In this document: in pieces, positions 1 to 6,700 of the stretch | Position numbering within the stretch: position 1 is the first letter of the stretch | Layout: each line of letters opens with the position of its first letter | Assembly (NCBI GenBank): GCA_038227745.1 | Contig: JBBRPS010000269.1 | Location: 1-11,856, forward strand | Length of the DNA stretch: 11,856 bases | Reading direction: 5' to 3' | Source: DASPXY01 sp038227745 | GTDB taxonomy: Bacteria > Planctomycetota > Planctomycetia > Gemmatales > Gemmataceae | Program-made: the position numbers and the translations under genes | Notes under the pieces: generated by a model | The model's database searches: none | What the model was told of the DNA's origin: nothing | The model's input: the letters and a program-made list of their open reading frames with translations, nothing else

Positions 1-1
1 C

Positions 2-337
2 TGCCGTGTCACGCGGGCGTGGACGGAGCGCGGCGAAGAGAGATCGGAGGTGAGGTACTTCATCAGCAGCTTGGCCGCAGATGCCAAAGTGCTGGGGAAA
101 GCGATCCTGGGCCATTGGGGGATTGAGAATGGGCTGCATTGGGTGTTAGACATGTACTTCGCGGAGGACAAGAGCCGTGCCCGGACGGAGCACGCGGCGG
201 CGAACCTGGCAGTGCTGCGGCGTTGGATCGTGACGCTGCTCCGACAGGACAAGACGCTCAAGGATGGAATCGAGAAGAAGCGGCTGCAGGCGGGGTGGAA
301 CGAGACGATCCTGGAGCGCATCCTGGGGCTTTCATAG
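2..337 (+). CDS. ISAs1-family transposase, C-terminal part (5' end outside window)
   Basis: This is the 3' end of a DDE transposase of the ISAs1 family, which carries out cut-and-paste movement of its own insertion sequence. The frame is open from base 2, so the gene starts upstream of the window; the first internal start codon at 50 is not a real start. The residues RYFISSLAADAKVLGKAI, then GHWGIENGLHWVLD, then EDKSRARTEHAAANLAVLRR are the conserved C-terminal block of the family (the YFISSL and HWxIEN-LHWVLD motifs, the latter holding the catalytic Glu region). The end ERILGLS followed by TAG is a normal C-terminus, so the gene is not truncated at this side. About 111 residues are visible out of roughly 350-400 usual for the family. 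It abuts a probable IS right end and a broken host gene. Family assignment is confident; whether the element is active cannot be told. Confidence 0.9.
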   Translation, partial: CRVTRAWTERGEERSEVRYFISSLAADAKVLGKAILGHWGIENGLHWVLDMYFAEDKSRARTEHAAANLAVLRRWIVTLLRQDKTLKDGIEKKRLQAGWNETILERILGLS

Positions 338-339
338 GG

Positions 340-361
340 GCTGGGTAATGCGATTGCCCTG
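340..361 (+). mobile_element. Probable right end of the ISAs1-family element
   Basis: Directly after the transposase stop, the sequence TAATGCGATTGCCCTG (346-361) resembles the terminal inverted repeat of ISAs1-family elements, which typically end in a ...GCCCTG-type tip. The reading frame of the interrupted decarboxylase gene becomes recognisable immediately after it, which supports a boundary at about 361. The matching left end lies outside the window, so the repeat pair and the target duplication cannot be checked here. Confidence 0.6.
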
Positions 362-687
362 TCCGTCTCGGCCAGCTGTTCGCCTCCTGGGTGGACGCGG
401 ATCCCGACTTCGAGAGGCTGGCCCCAACGCCACTGAACACCATCTGTTTCCGCGCTCAGCCGGCTGGCTCTTGCGCCGACGACCTGGACGCGCTGAACCG
501 CGCCGTGCTGGAGGAGGTCAACGCCTCGGGCGAGGTCTTCTTGTCCTCGACGCGCCTCAAGGACCACCTGGCGCTGCGCGTCACGATTGGCCACATCCGC
601 ACCGAGGAGCGTCATGTCTCCCGTGCATGGGAGTTGATTCGGGCGGCCCTGCGCCGCGCCCTCGCCGTGCCCACTGCCATCATCTGA
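361..687 (+). pseudogene. C-terminal remnant of a PLP-dependent aromatic amino acid decarboxylase
   Basis: This frame encodes the last ~108 residues of a group II pyridoxal-phosphate decarboxylase (aromatic-L-amino-acid/tyrosine decarboxylase family). Recognisable blocks are LGQLFASWVDADPDFE, then LNTICFRA, then VNASGEVFLSSTRL, LALRVTIGHIRTEERHV and SRAWELIR. These match the family's C-terminal small domain in order. The catalytic lysine and the PLP-binding large domain (the preceding ~370 residues) are absent, and the recognisable frame begins exactly where the ISAs1 end lies, so the gene looks cut by the insertion. A GTG at 391 could start a short ORF, but homology clearly continues upstream of it to 361. 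The gene ends in TGA, followed by a strong hairpin. It is most likely non-functional as it stands; the 5' half may survive beyond the IS outside the window. Confidence 0.8.
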
Positions 688-698
688 CCGTCGCCCCC

Positions 699-727
699 GC
701 CGCCCTGCCGGGCCTCGGCAGGGCGGC
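699..727 (+). terminator. Strong GC hairpin, probable terminator of the decarboxylase gene
   Basis: A perfect 11-bp stem (GCCGCCCTGCC, 699-709, with GGCAGGGCGGC, 717-727) closes a 7-nt loop, 12 nt after the decarboxylase stop. It is followed by CCCCTT rather than a true U-run, so it is either a weak intrinsic terminator or a structure that works with Rho. Confidence 0.6.
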
Positions 728-778
728 CCCTTGCACCCCTCATACTCCCCCGTCACATGACGCCAGCACGCAGGGCCG

Positions 779-830
779 TCATATTAACCATATTGAGTAT
801 CGTTATATGAACAATCCTCCCTTTGCAAGT
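779..830 (+). promoter_or_regulatory. AT-rich putative promoter/operator ahead of the cytochrome operon
   Basis: In a GC-rich window this short tract is strikingly AT-rich and contains three related half-sites: TCATAT (779-784), CATAT (789-793) and ATATGA (805-810). CATAT and ATATG form an inverted repeat centred near 799 and spaced by 11 nt, about one helical turn. This is the expected look of a promoter overlapped by a dimeric repressor site such as those bound by ArsR/SmtB-type regulators. No regulator gene is nearby and no clear -35/-10 pair stands out, so the role is inferred. It lies about 100 nt upstream of the cytochrome b-like gene. The rest of 728-909 shows no gene. Confidence 0.4.
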
Positions 831-909
831 CTCTACGACTTTGAGGGCTGTGTAGAAGTGGTCTGCGGTCAGGAACCGTGGGTGGCGCAGCCCAGCTTGG
901 GAAGGGGGG

Positions 910-1521
910 ATGGCGATGTTTACAGGGCTGATAAGCGGGCGGGCGGGTCTTGTGGCGGCCCTCGTCGCGGCGGCTGTCCTGGTGTGGCTGTTGGAGCAGA
1001 CGGCCTGGGGCCGGCTCTATCGGTTGTGCCTGGGCTGCTTCGCTGCGGTACTGATCGCCTTGACGGCCGCCCTCGGGCTGCGGAAGGTCAAGCGGTCCTG
1101 GGTCAAACTGGTGCCGATCAAGTGGCTTCAGAAGAACCACATCGCGCTCGCTTGCCTGACGGTGCCGCTGACGGTGTGCCACCTCGGAGGCGTGCGGACG
1201 CCCGGCAGCCCCTGGTCGTGGCTGATGATCACCCTGTTCGCCCTGCTCTTGACCGGTGGGGCGGTGACCTGGTTCTTCAAGAAGAAGATTCGGCCGACGG
1301 CGGTGTTCGTCCAGCAGAGCATCGAGCAAGAACAGAAGAGGAAGGCCAAGGCCGCCCCGTGCGGGGCCGCGCCGGTCTTGAATGCGAAAGAGAAGAATGC
1401 CTTGGCCGACGGCCAGATGTTCGTCCAGACACAGGAGCAGCAGCTCACCCTGCATGGCTCCCTGACGCTCGCGTTTCTGGCCGCGTTGGCGGGGCACGTC
1501 TGGGGTCACCTGTTCTACTAA
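910..1521 (+). CDS. Integral membrane protein, probable di-haem cytochrome b
   Basis: This 203-residue protein has about five predicted membrane helices (roughly residues 6-28, 35-57, 77-94, 101-123 and 182-203), with a long basic and glutamine-rich loop at 124-178. Two helices carry histidine pairs with identical spacing: H77-x13-H91 and H182-x13-H196, with an extra H200 near the C-terminus. H-x13-H pairs within helices are typical of bis-histidine b-haem binding in ferric-reductase-like and other small membrane cytochromes, so a two-haem electron-transfer role is inferred. No whole-protein family match is recognised. The next gene, 67 nt downstream on the same strand, encodes a membrane-anchored decahaem cytochrome c, which strongly suggests a joint quinone-linked complex. 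The polypurine ribosome site (902-909) touches the ATG at 910, so the ATG two codons later (916), with about 7 nt spacing, may be the real start. Confidence 0.8.
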   Translation: MAMFTGLISGRAGLVAALVAAAVLVWLLEQTAWGRLYRLCLGCFAAVLIALTAALGLRKVKRSWVKLVPIKWLQKNHIALACLTVPLTVCHLGGVRTPGSPWSWLMITLFALLLTGGAVTWFFKKKIRPTAVFVQQSIEQEQKRKAKAAPCGAAPVLNAKEKNALADGQMFVQTQEQQLTLHGSLTLAFLAALAGHVWGHLFY

Positions 1522-1588
1522 TCTCCCGACCTGGGACAGGCTCGACTCGCGGGTCGGGCCAGTCCTGGGGCGCTCCCAACGAGGAGGG

Positions 1589-2845
1589 ATGCAGATGGCA
1601 GAAGTGAACGGCCGCCGACCGTGGCGGTTTCGCCTGTTGTACCACACCCCCTGGCTCGCCCTCGTGGCCCTGTTCCTGTTGAGCCGGCTGCCAGGTTGCC
1701 ACGGGGTCATGCAGCCGGGGCCGATGGCAGCGCGGGGCCACCAGGGCCTCATGTGCCAGCAATGCCACCCGGGCGGCACCGGCCTGGCGCGGCAGACGCC
1801 GCAGGGCTCCCTGGCAATGGACCGAGCCTGCCTTAGCTGCCACCAGGGCCACAAGATCCATCATCTACAACAAGTAGCACATCGCACGCCCCGCTGCCTT
1901 CACTGTCATCGCGAACATCATGGCCGCGAGGAACTGACGCGGGTGGCCGACTATCGCTGCAGGAGTTGCCATGCGAATCTCCAGCGCGAGGATGGCTTGC
2001 AGTCTAGCTGCCTCGGAGTGCCCGACTGGATAGGCCACCCCGAGTTCACCTCCGTCCGCGTGGGGGCTGCTCGAGGCACCCGGCGACTCCATTTCTCACA
2101 CCAAGCCCACCTCCAACCGGAGGGGATCCTCGGTCGAGACCGCAAGCCGGTTCGGCTGGAATGCGGCATGTGTCACCAACCCGATGCGGCCGGCCGCTAC
2201 ATGGAGCCCGTCCGGTACGAAACGAGCTGTGCTTTCTGTCACCCATTGTCGGTGCAAGTCGCTGTCACTCGCGAGGGGCCGGCCGCCGAGGCATTTCGCC
2301 GCCAGCCCGCGCGGCACGCCGAACCGCGAGAAGTGCAGGCCGATCTTCGAGAGCGTCTGGTGCGGCTCGTCCAGCAGGCACCGGAACTACTCCGGCGCGA
2401 GTCCTTCGGAGAGAAACGCTGGCCACTGCGGCGGCCAGAGGCGGCGGCCGAGGAAAAACAATGGGACTGGGTCGAGCGCCAACTTGATGGACTTAACCAC
2501 CGGCTTTTCACCCTCAGCGGTGGCTGCAAGTTCTGCCACATGGCGGCGCCGCCCAAGGACGGCGTACCATCCTTGACGCCAACTGGGCTGCCGGCCCGCG
2601 CCCTGGTGGGAGCGTTCTTCAACCATCACTCCCACCGAGAAGTCGGCTGTGCGACGTGTCACGCGGCTGCGTCCCGGACCTCACCACGGGAGTCGGCGAT
2701 GCCCTCCGTTGCGGTATGCCACACGTGCCACCGCGACAGTCAACCGAGGCGCCCGAGCGAAGTGCGGGCTGCTTGCGCCGGTTGCCACACCTACCACACC
2801 GCTGCCCAGAAGCGACGCGAGACGGTGGCACCGCTTCCTCGGTAA
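1589..2845 (+). CDS. Membrane-anchored decahaem c-type cytochrome
   Basis: The 418-residue protein contains ten CxxCH haem c motifs: CQQCH (56), CLSCH (81), CLHCH (103), CRSCH (124), CGMCH (192), CAFCH (214), CKFCH (313), CATCH (354), CHTCH (377) and CAGCH (396). One N-terminal hydrophobic helix (about residues 21-35, preceded by Arg-rich RRPWRFR) would place the haem domains in the periplasm and hold the protein in the membrane. Many extra histidines (HKIHH 88-92, HREHH 107-111, HFSHQAH 168-174, FNHHSHR 344-350) can serve as sixth ligands, as in bis-His multihaem electron conduits. A charged helical insert (about 232-300) separates haems 6 and 7. The GAGGAGGG ribosome site (1581-1588) abuts the ATG at 1589, so the ATG at 1595 is the better-spaced start. 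It probably forms an operon with the preceding cytochrome b-like gene. It matches no named decahaem family (such as MtrA or OmcA) that I can recognise. Confidence 0.92.
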   Translation: MQMAEVNGRRPWRFRLLYHTPWLALVALFLLSRLPGCHGVMQPGPMAARGHQGLMCQQCHPGGTGLARQTPQGSLAMDRACLSCHQGHKIHHLQQVAHRTPRCLHCHREHHGREELTRVADYRCRSCHANLQREDGLQSSCLGVPDWIGHPEFTSVRVGAARGTRRLHFSHQAHLQPEGILGRDRKPVRLECGMCHQPDAAGRYMEPVRYETSCAFCHPLSVQVAVTREGPAAEAFRRQPARHAEPREVQADLRERLVRLVQQAPELLRRESFGEKRWPLRRPEAAAEEKQWDWVERQLDGLNHRLFTLSGGCKFCHMAAPPKDGVPSLTPTGLPARALVGAFFNHHSHREVGCATCHAAASRTSPRESAMPSVAVCHTCHRDSQPRRPSEVRAACAGCHTYHTAAQKRRETVAPLPR

Positions 2846-3063
2846 GAGGTCGCGCCAAAACAGGGGTCAATCAAATAACCGAGGTCATCGATTGGCTGGC
2901 CAAGGCGCCGAGCGCCTTGGCCAGCCAATCGATAAATCCCGATTGCGGGCTTCAGCTTCTCCCACGAATCCCGATACAGACAGCCGAGGTAGCCGATCAG
3001 GTGGACAACGTCGATGTGCAAGGGGTCGGCGAACATGCGCCACCACAACGGTTGCTCTTTCAT
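2791..3063 (-). pseudogene. Truncated paralogue of the 122-aa hypothetical protein encoded at 11023
   Basis: The first ~45 residues align well with the intact protein at 11023-11391: MKEQPLWWRMFADP against MKKELPLLDRIYADP, then DVVHLIGYLGCLYR against DVCRLIGYKGCVYR, then LKPAIGIY against LKPAIDTY. Similarity stops at the 22-bp inverted repeat (2887-2933). Beyond it the frame runs on through unrelated sequence and into the antisense of the decahaem gene, so those residues are not authentic. The start is credible: ATG at 3063 with an ACGGAG ribosome site about 7 nt upstream. Function of the family is unknown. It is probably a decaying copy rather than a working gene. Confidence 0.65.
2887..2933. 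repeat. Perfect 22-bp inverted repeat (palindromic element or bidirectional terminator)
   Basis: The arms at 2887-2908 and 2912-2933 are exact reverse complements of 22 bp, separated by CGA, and both outer ends are ATCGAT. It begins 42 nt after the decahaem gene stop. On the minus strand it sits exactly where similarity of the truncated paralogue (from 3063) to the intact gene at 11023 is lost. No U-run follows on either strand, so termination is possible but not typical. A small palindromic mobile repeat (REP- or MITE-like) or a recombination scar are alternatives. The perfect arms argue that it is recent or under selection. Confidence 0.9.
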
Positions 3064-3075
3064 CGCGTTCTCCGT

Positions 3076-3258
3076 TCAGGCTGCGAGCCAGCTGCGCAGG
3101 ATCTTGGCGTCGGCTGGCATTCCACACGCGACACGCGTTTGCCGCCACGCTCGTGGCGGCGTCGATCTGACGCGGGAGCCGGTCGTGGGCCTGGGAAGCG
3201 TCTGCCGTCGGCAGGAGACCGACGAGGCCGACCAGGTGGTCCTCGCGCTCCACCGCAT
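3076..3258 (-). pseudogene. Damaged small gene upstream of the truncated paralogue
   Basis: Coding-like minus-strand sequence lies just ahead of the ATG at 3063, but it is split between frames. One frame (entering near 3290) reads EREDHLVGLVGLLPTAD then RQIDAATSVAANA with high third-position GC. Another frame takes over near 3125 and ends ADAKILRSWLAA-stop at 3076, 12 nt before the next start. The position is the same as that of the 64-aa gene preceding the intact paralogue on the right (10832), so this may be a diverged, frameshifted partner. Sequence similarity between the two is too weak to prove it. Function is not recognised. Confidence 0.3.
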
Positions 3259-3260
3259 GG

Positions 3261-3473
3261 GGGATCAAGGTACATGCGCTCCGCTTCTCGACGCCCGGCC
3301 TGCGGAACGTCGGCAAGTATCTGCATTCGTCCGACTCGATGACATGGAGCTACGCGGCTTGCTTCCGGCCGGTAAGGCTCGAAGGCTGCAAGTATGAAAC
3401 ATGCGAGTATTGCGACCGCTGGGCCCTGCAGTGGCGCAGGCAACTCTTGCGGACGCTGGGTAACTGCCTCTGA
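3261..3473 (+). pseudogene. C-terminal remnant of an unrecognised cysteine-cluster protein
   Basis: The frame ending in TGA at 3471-3473 looks truly coding: high third-position GC and a protein-like sequence with STPGLRNVGKYLHSSDSM, then YAACFRPVRLEGCKYETC, then EYCDRWALQWRRQLLRTLG. C-x4-C-x2-C spacing (GCKYETCEYC), with another Cys upstream, suggests a metal site. There is no credible start: only an internal ATG at 3339 (44 codons) without a clear ribosome site, and the coding character fades upstream of ~3240. It is therefore probably the 3' end of a gene whose 5' part is lost, or a gene with a frameshift. The frame beyond the TGA (QAFRAACGGTIPP...) also looks coding-like, so the stop itself may be a decay mutation. 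Confidence 0.4.
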
Positions 3474-3554
3474 CAGGCGTTTCGCGCCGCGTGCGGCGGC
3501 ACGATCCCGCCGGCCCTGGCCCAGTGCTTCTTCACGTCCCGAAGGAAGATTCCT

Positions 3555-3776
3555 GTGCGACTTCGCAAGCAAGTCGGTTCATGCTGCGCGTACGGCGGGA
3601 GTTTCTCCAGGACAAAAGGACCGTCGCGATCAGCTGGATGCATCAGGGTGGTGAACGGGCTGCGCGGATCCGACGCGGGATTTCCGTCTTGCTACAGGCG
3701 GGTGCTGCTGGCCCTGGTCACCCAACTGCGCCATCAGGGTTGTGGCCCGCGGCGCGATCGTCGTGTGTCTCCGTGA
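3555..3776 (+). pseudogene. Degenerate copy of the small GTG-started Cys ORF found at 10087
   Basis: The leader and first codons (3527-3600) match 10055-10132 at roughly 70% by eye. Both have a GAAGGRAG ribosome site exactly 6 nt before a GTG start. The peptide starts VRLRKQVGSCCAYGG here and VRVHQQDGSCRGCGG there; the second Cys of the CxxCGG motif is Tyr here. After about 15 codons similarity stops, and the frame runs on into the antisense of the giant gene's 3' end (from 3718), which is not believable as coding. A relic of a duplicated small gene is the simplest reading. Confidence 0.35.
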
Positions 3777-6700
3777 CGGCCTCGGACGAGAGGGCACTTT
3801 CCATCCGGCGGCGGATGCGCGCGGTGACGGGCTCCTCTGCCGAGCCGCGGCGCTTGCCGACGCGCTCAGGCGCGGCTTCGACGGTGTGCGCGGCCCGGAG
3901 GGCTTTGATCCGGTCGGCCATGCCGGAAATGCCGGACCGCGGTCCGGCACCCGGCTCGGAGTTGGTGCCGGAAAGGCCGGCCCTGAGCTGGTCGCGCAAC
4001 GCGGTCAACTCCGACAGATACGCGTCGTGGGGGAAGGGTTGGCCGAGGCGCGCCTGGTAGTCGCGGAGCTGGGCTTGCGCGATGCCGAGGTCTTGCCGGA
4101 CGCGGGCGCACTCGGAGGCGTACCCATTCGCCAGGCGTTCCACCGCGTTCAAAACGGCGCGCGCCCCTTGGTGCTCCCGGAAGAGCCCGGACTGGCGCGT
4201 GGCCGCCCCTTCGAGGTACACGTCGGGCCCGAAGTGCGGATGCAGGACCAGGCCGAACCGCAGGCCGCAATAGATGCCGAGGGGGACGCGGCGTATCTCG
4301 CGGACGTTCCGCAACAAGACGTCCAGCGGGCCGGACAGGATGCCGGGGGCGTCCTCGCGTGAGCACGCGCGGCCACCGATCGTCAGGGGGTCTGCGGCGT
4401 GAGCCGCGGCCGTGGCCTGGTCCGCCGTGAGGTCAGCCAGGCGCCGGGACAGGTCGGCAATGGTCCCCGGCAAATCCCGCACGCTGCGGCGGGCGAGATA
4501 CTGTTCGTCCAGGTGGTTCCTCTTCAGGAGGGTGAGCCGCTGCAGCTCGGCATCAGCCTCGGCCAGGGTGAGCACCGCCGGGTTGCCCGAGGCGATCGCC
4601 TTGACCTCGGCGTAGGAGAGCTCCTGCCCGCCGATGTCCTCGGCGCGTCGGGCGGCGTTCTCGCCGGTCATCACCTGGGCGATGAACCGGGCCTTGGTTT
4701 CCAGCGCCTGCCACATGTAGGCGTCGAACGAGCCCTCGGTGACGTAGCGGTAGATCGACACCTGTGCGTTCTCGTTGCCCTGGCGCAGGATGCGGCCCTC
4801 GCGCTGTTCGACCTCGGCCGGCTTCCACGGGGCGTCCAGGTGGTGCAGCGCCACCAGGCGCTTCTGGACGTTCGTGCCTGTGCCCATCTTCTGCGTGCTG
4901 CCCAAAAGCACCCGCACCTGGCCGCTGCGGACCTTCTCGAAGAGGGCCTGCTTCTTCGCGTCGGAGTCAGCGTCGCCGGCGGCGGCGATCTGCTCGCGGG
5001 GGACGCCGCGGGCGACCAGCTTCCGGATGACGTCCTCGTAGGCGGAGTACCCCCAGGCCGTCGGGTGGACGCCCATGTCGCAGAAGATCAGCTGCGTGCC
5101 ACGTACACCGGCGGTCCGGCCCCAGATGGCCGCGACATTGTCTGCCAGCGCATGGACCTTCGACCCGGGGAACTCGGCTGCCTGTTCCGAGAGCATCCGG
5201 GCGTCGAGGGCGAGCTTGCGGCCGTCGGTGGTGATGGCCAGCGCGTTATCGACCCGCGGGTCCACCTTCTGCGACCGCAGCCGTTCGTAGCGCTCCACCA
5301 GTTGATCCTGGAGGGCACGCTGCTCCTTGGACATCGGGCAGGCGACGACGATGGGCTTGCCGCTTTCCAGGCGCGGCCGCGGCAGGTCGAGCATCTCGGC
5401 CGTCTGCACGTCGGCGAAGGCCCTAAACATCTGCTGAAGTTCGGGGAGGTTCGTGAAGCGGGCGAAGCGGCTGCGCGGCCGCAGCGAGGCGCCGTCGGGG
5501 GAGATCTCCATCGTGTCCACGACCTCGCCGAACGTGGCCGCCCAGGCGTCGAAGTGGTCGATGCCGCGGCTCCTGAGCCCCTCGGGGTCGAGGAAGCGCT
5601 GCAGGGTGTAGAGCTCGACCATCGTGTTGCTGATCGGCGTGCCGGTGGCGAAGGTCACGCCGTGCCCGGGGTGCTGCCCGTGCAGGTATTGCGCCTTCAT
5701 GTACACGTCGAAGGCCCGTTCGCTGCCGCCGGTCTGGATGCCGGCGACGCGCTCCATCTTGGTCGGCGTCTCCAGGTTCTTGTAGTACTGCGCCTCGTCG
5801 ATGAAGAGGTGATCGACGCCCAGCTCGTCGAACACCAGCCCGTCGTCCTTCTTGTCCTCCGCCAGCAAGTCCTTCAGGTGCTCCTCCCGGGCGGCCTTCT
5901 GCTTCTCGATGGTCTTGATGAGATTGCGGTGGACGCGGGCCGCCCCGGCGCTCGCGCCGTCGCGAAGGAGTTGCTCATACTCCTGGATCTGCTGCTTGAG
6001 GAACTCCTCCTGGTAGGCACGCGACATGCCGATGCGCTCGAAGGAGCTGTGCGTGACGATGATGCCGTCCCAGTCGCCGCTCGCGATCCTGGCGGTCAGG
6101 TGCTTGCGGCGGTCGCGCGTCAGGTCCTCCTTGCCGGCGATGAGCAGCCGGGCGTTGGGGTAGAGGTGCAGGAACTCGCGGCCGAACTGCTCCAGCAAGT
6201 GGTTGGGCACGACGTACATGGGCTTTCGGATCAGCCCCGCCTCCTTCATCTTCATGCCGGCCGCTGCCATCGTGTAGGTCTTGCCCGCGCCCACGGCCTG
6301 GGCGAGCAGCGTGTTACCGGCGCTCATGCAGCGCCAGACGGCATCCCGCTGATGCGCGCGCAGGCGGACGATCGGGCTCATGCCGGGGAAGTCGAGGTGC
6401 GAGCCGTCGAAGAGCCGGGGGCGGAGGTTGTTGTAGGTGTCGTTGTAGACCCGAACGAGCCGCTCCGTGCGGTCGTGGTCGCTCCAGAGCCAGGCGCGGA
6501 ACCGCTCCCTGATGAGCTTCTGCTTCTCGCGGGCGGCGAGGGTCGCCTCCTGGTTGACGACCCGCTCCTCGCGGTCGCCGCTTCGGATCGTGTCGTGGAT
6601 CACAGGGGTCTTCATGTTCAGCGCCAGTTCCAGGAGCCACGGCCCGCCCGCGCGGCCCGTGCCGAATTCGGACGTCGCGGCGACCGACTGCTGCGTGGCG

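Noticed and set aside
264..1607. A 447-codon plus-strand frame spanning the IS end, the decarboxylase remnant and the cytochrome b gene
   Set aside because: It crosses three independently supported features in another frame, including two stop/start boundaries and a hairpin, and is Arg/Gly/Pro-rich without motifs.
784..1864. Long minus-strand frames opposite the cytochrome b gene and the start of the decahaem gene
   Set aside because: The plus strand has paired haem-ligand histidines and CxxCH motifs; the antisense frames have none and are Arg/Pro/Gln-rich.
2887..2933. CRISPR-like repeat
   Set aside because: It is a single palindrome without regularly spaced copies or spacers, and no cas genes are present.
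3350..3643. A 97-codon minus-strand frame over the junction remnants
   Set aside because: It is antisense to a frame with better codon-position bias, has no clear ribosome site and shows no recognisable motif; coding on this strand remains possible but unsupported.
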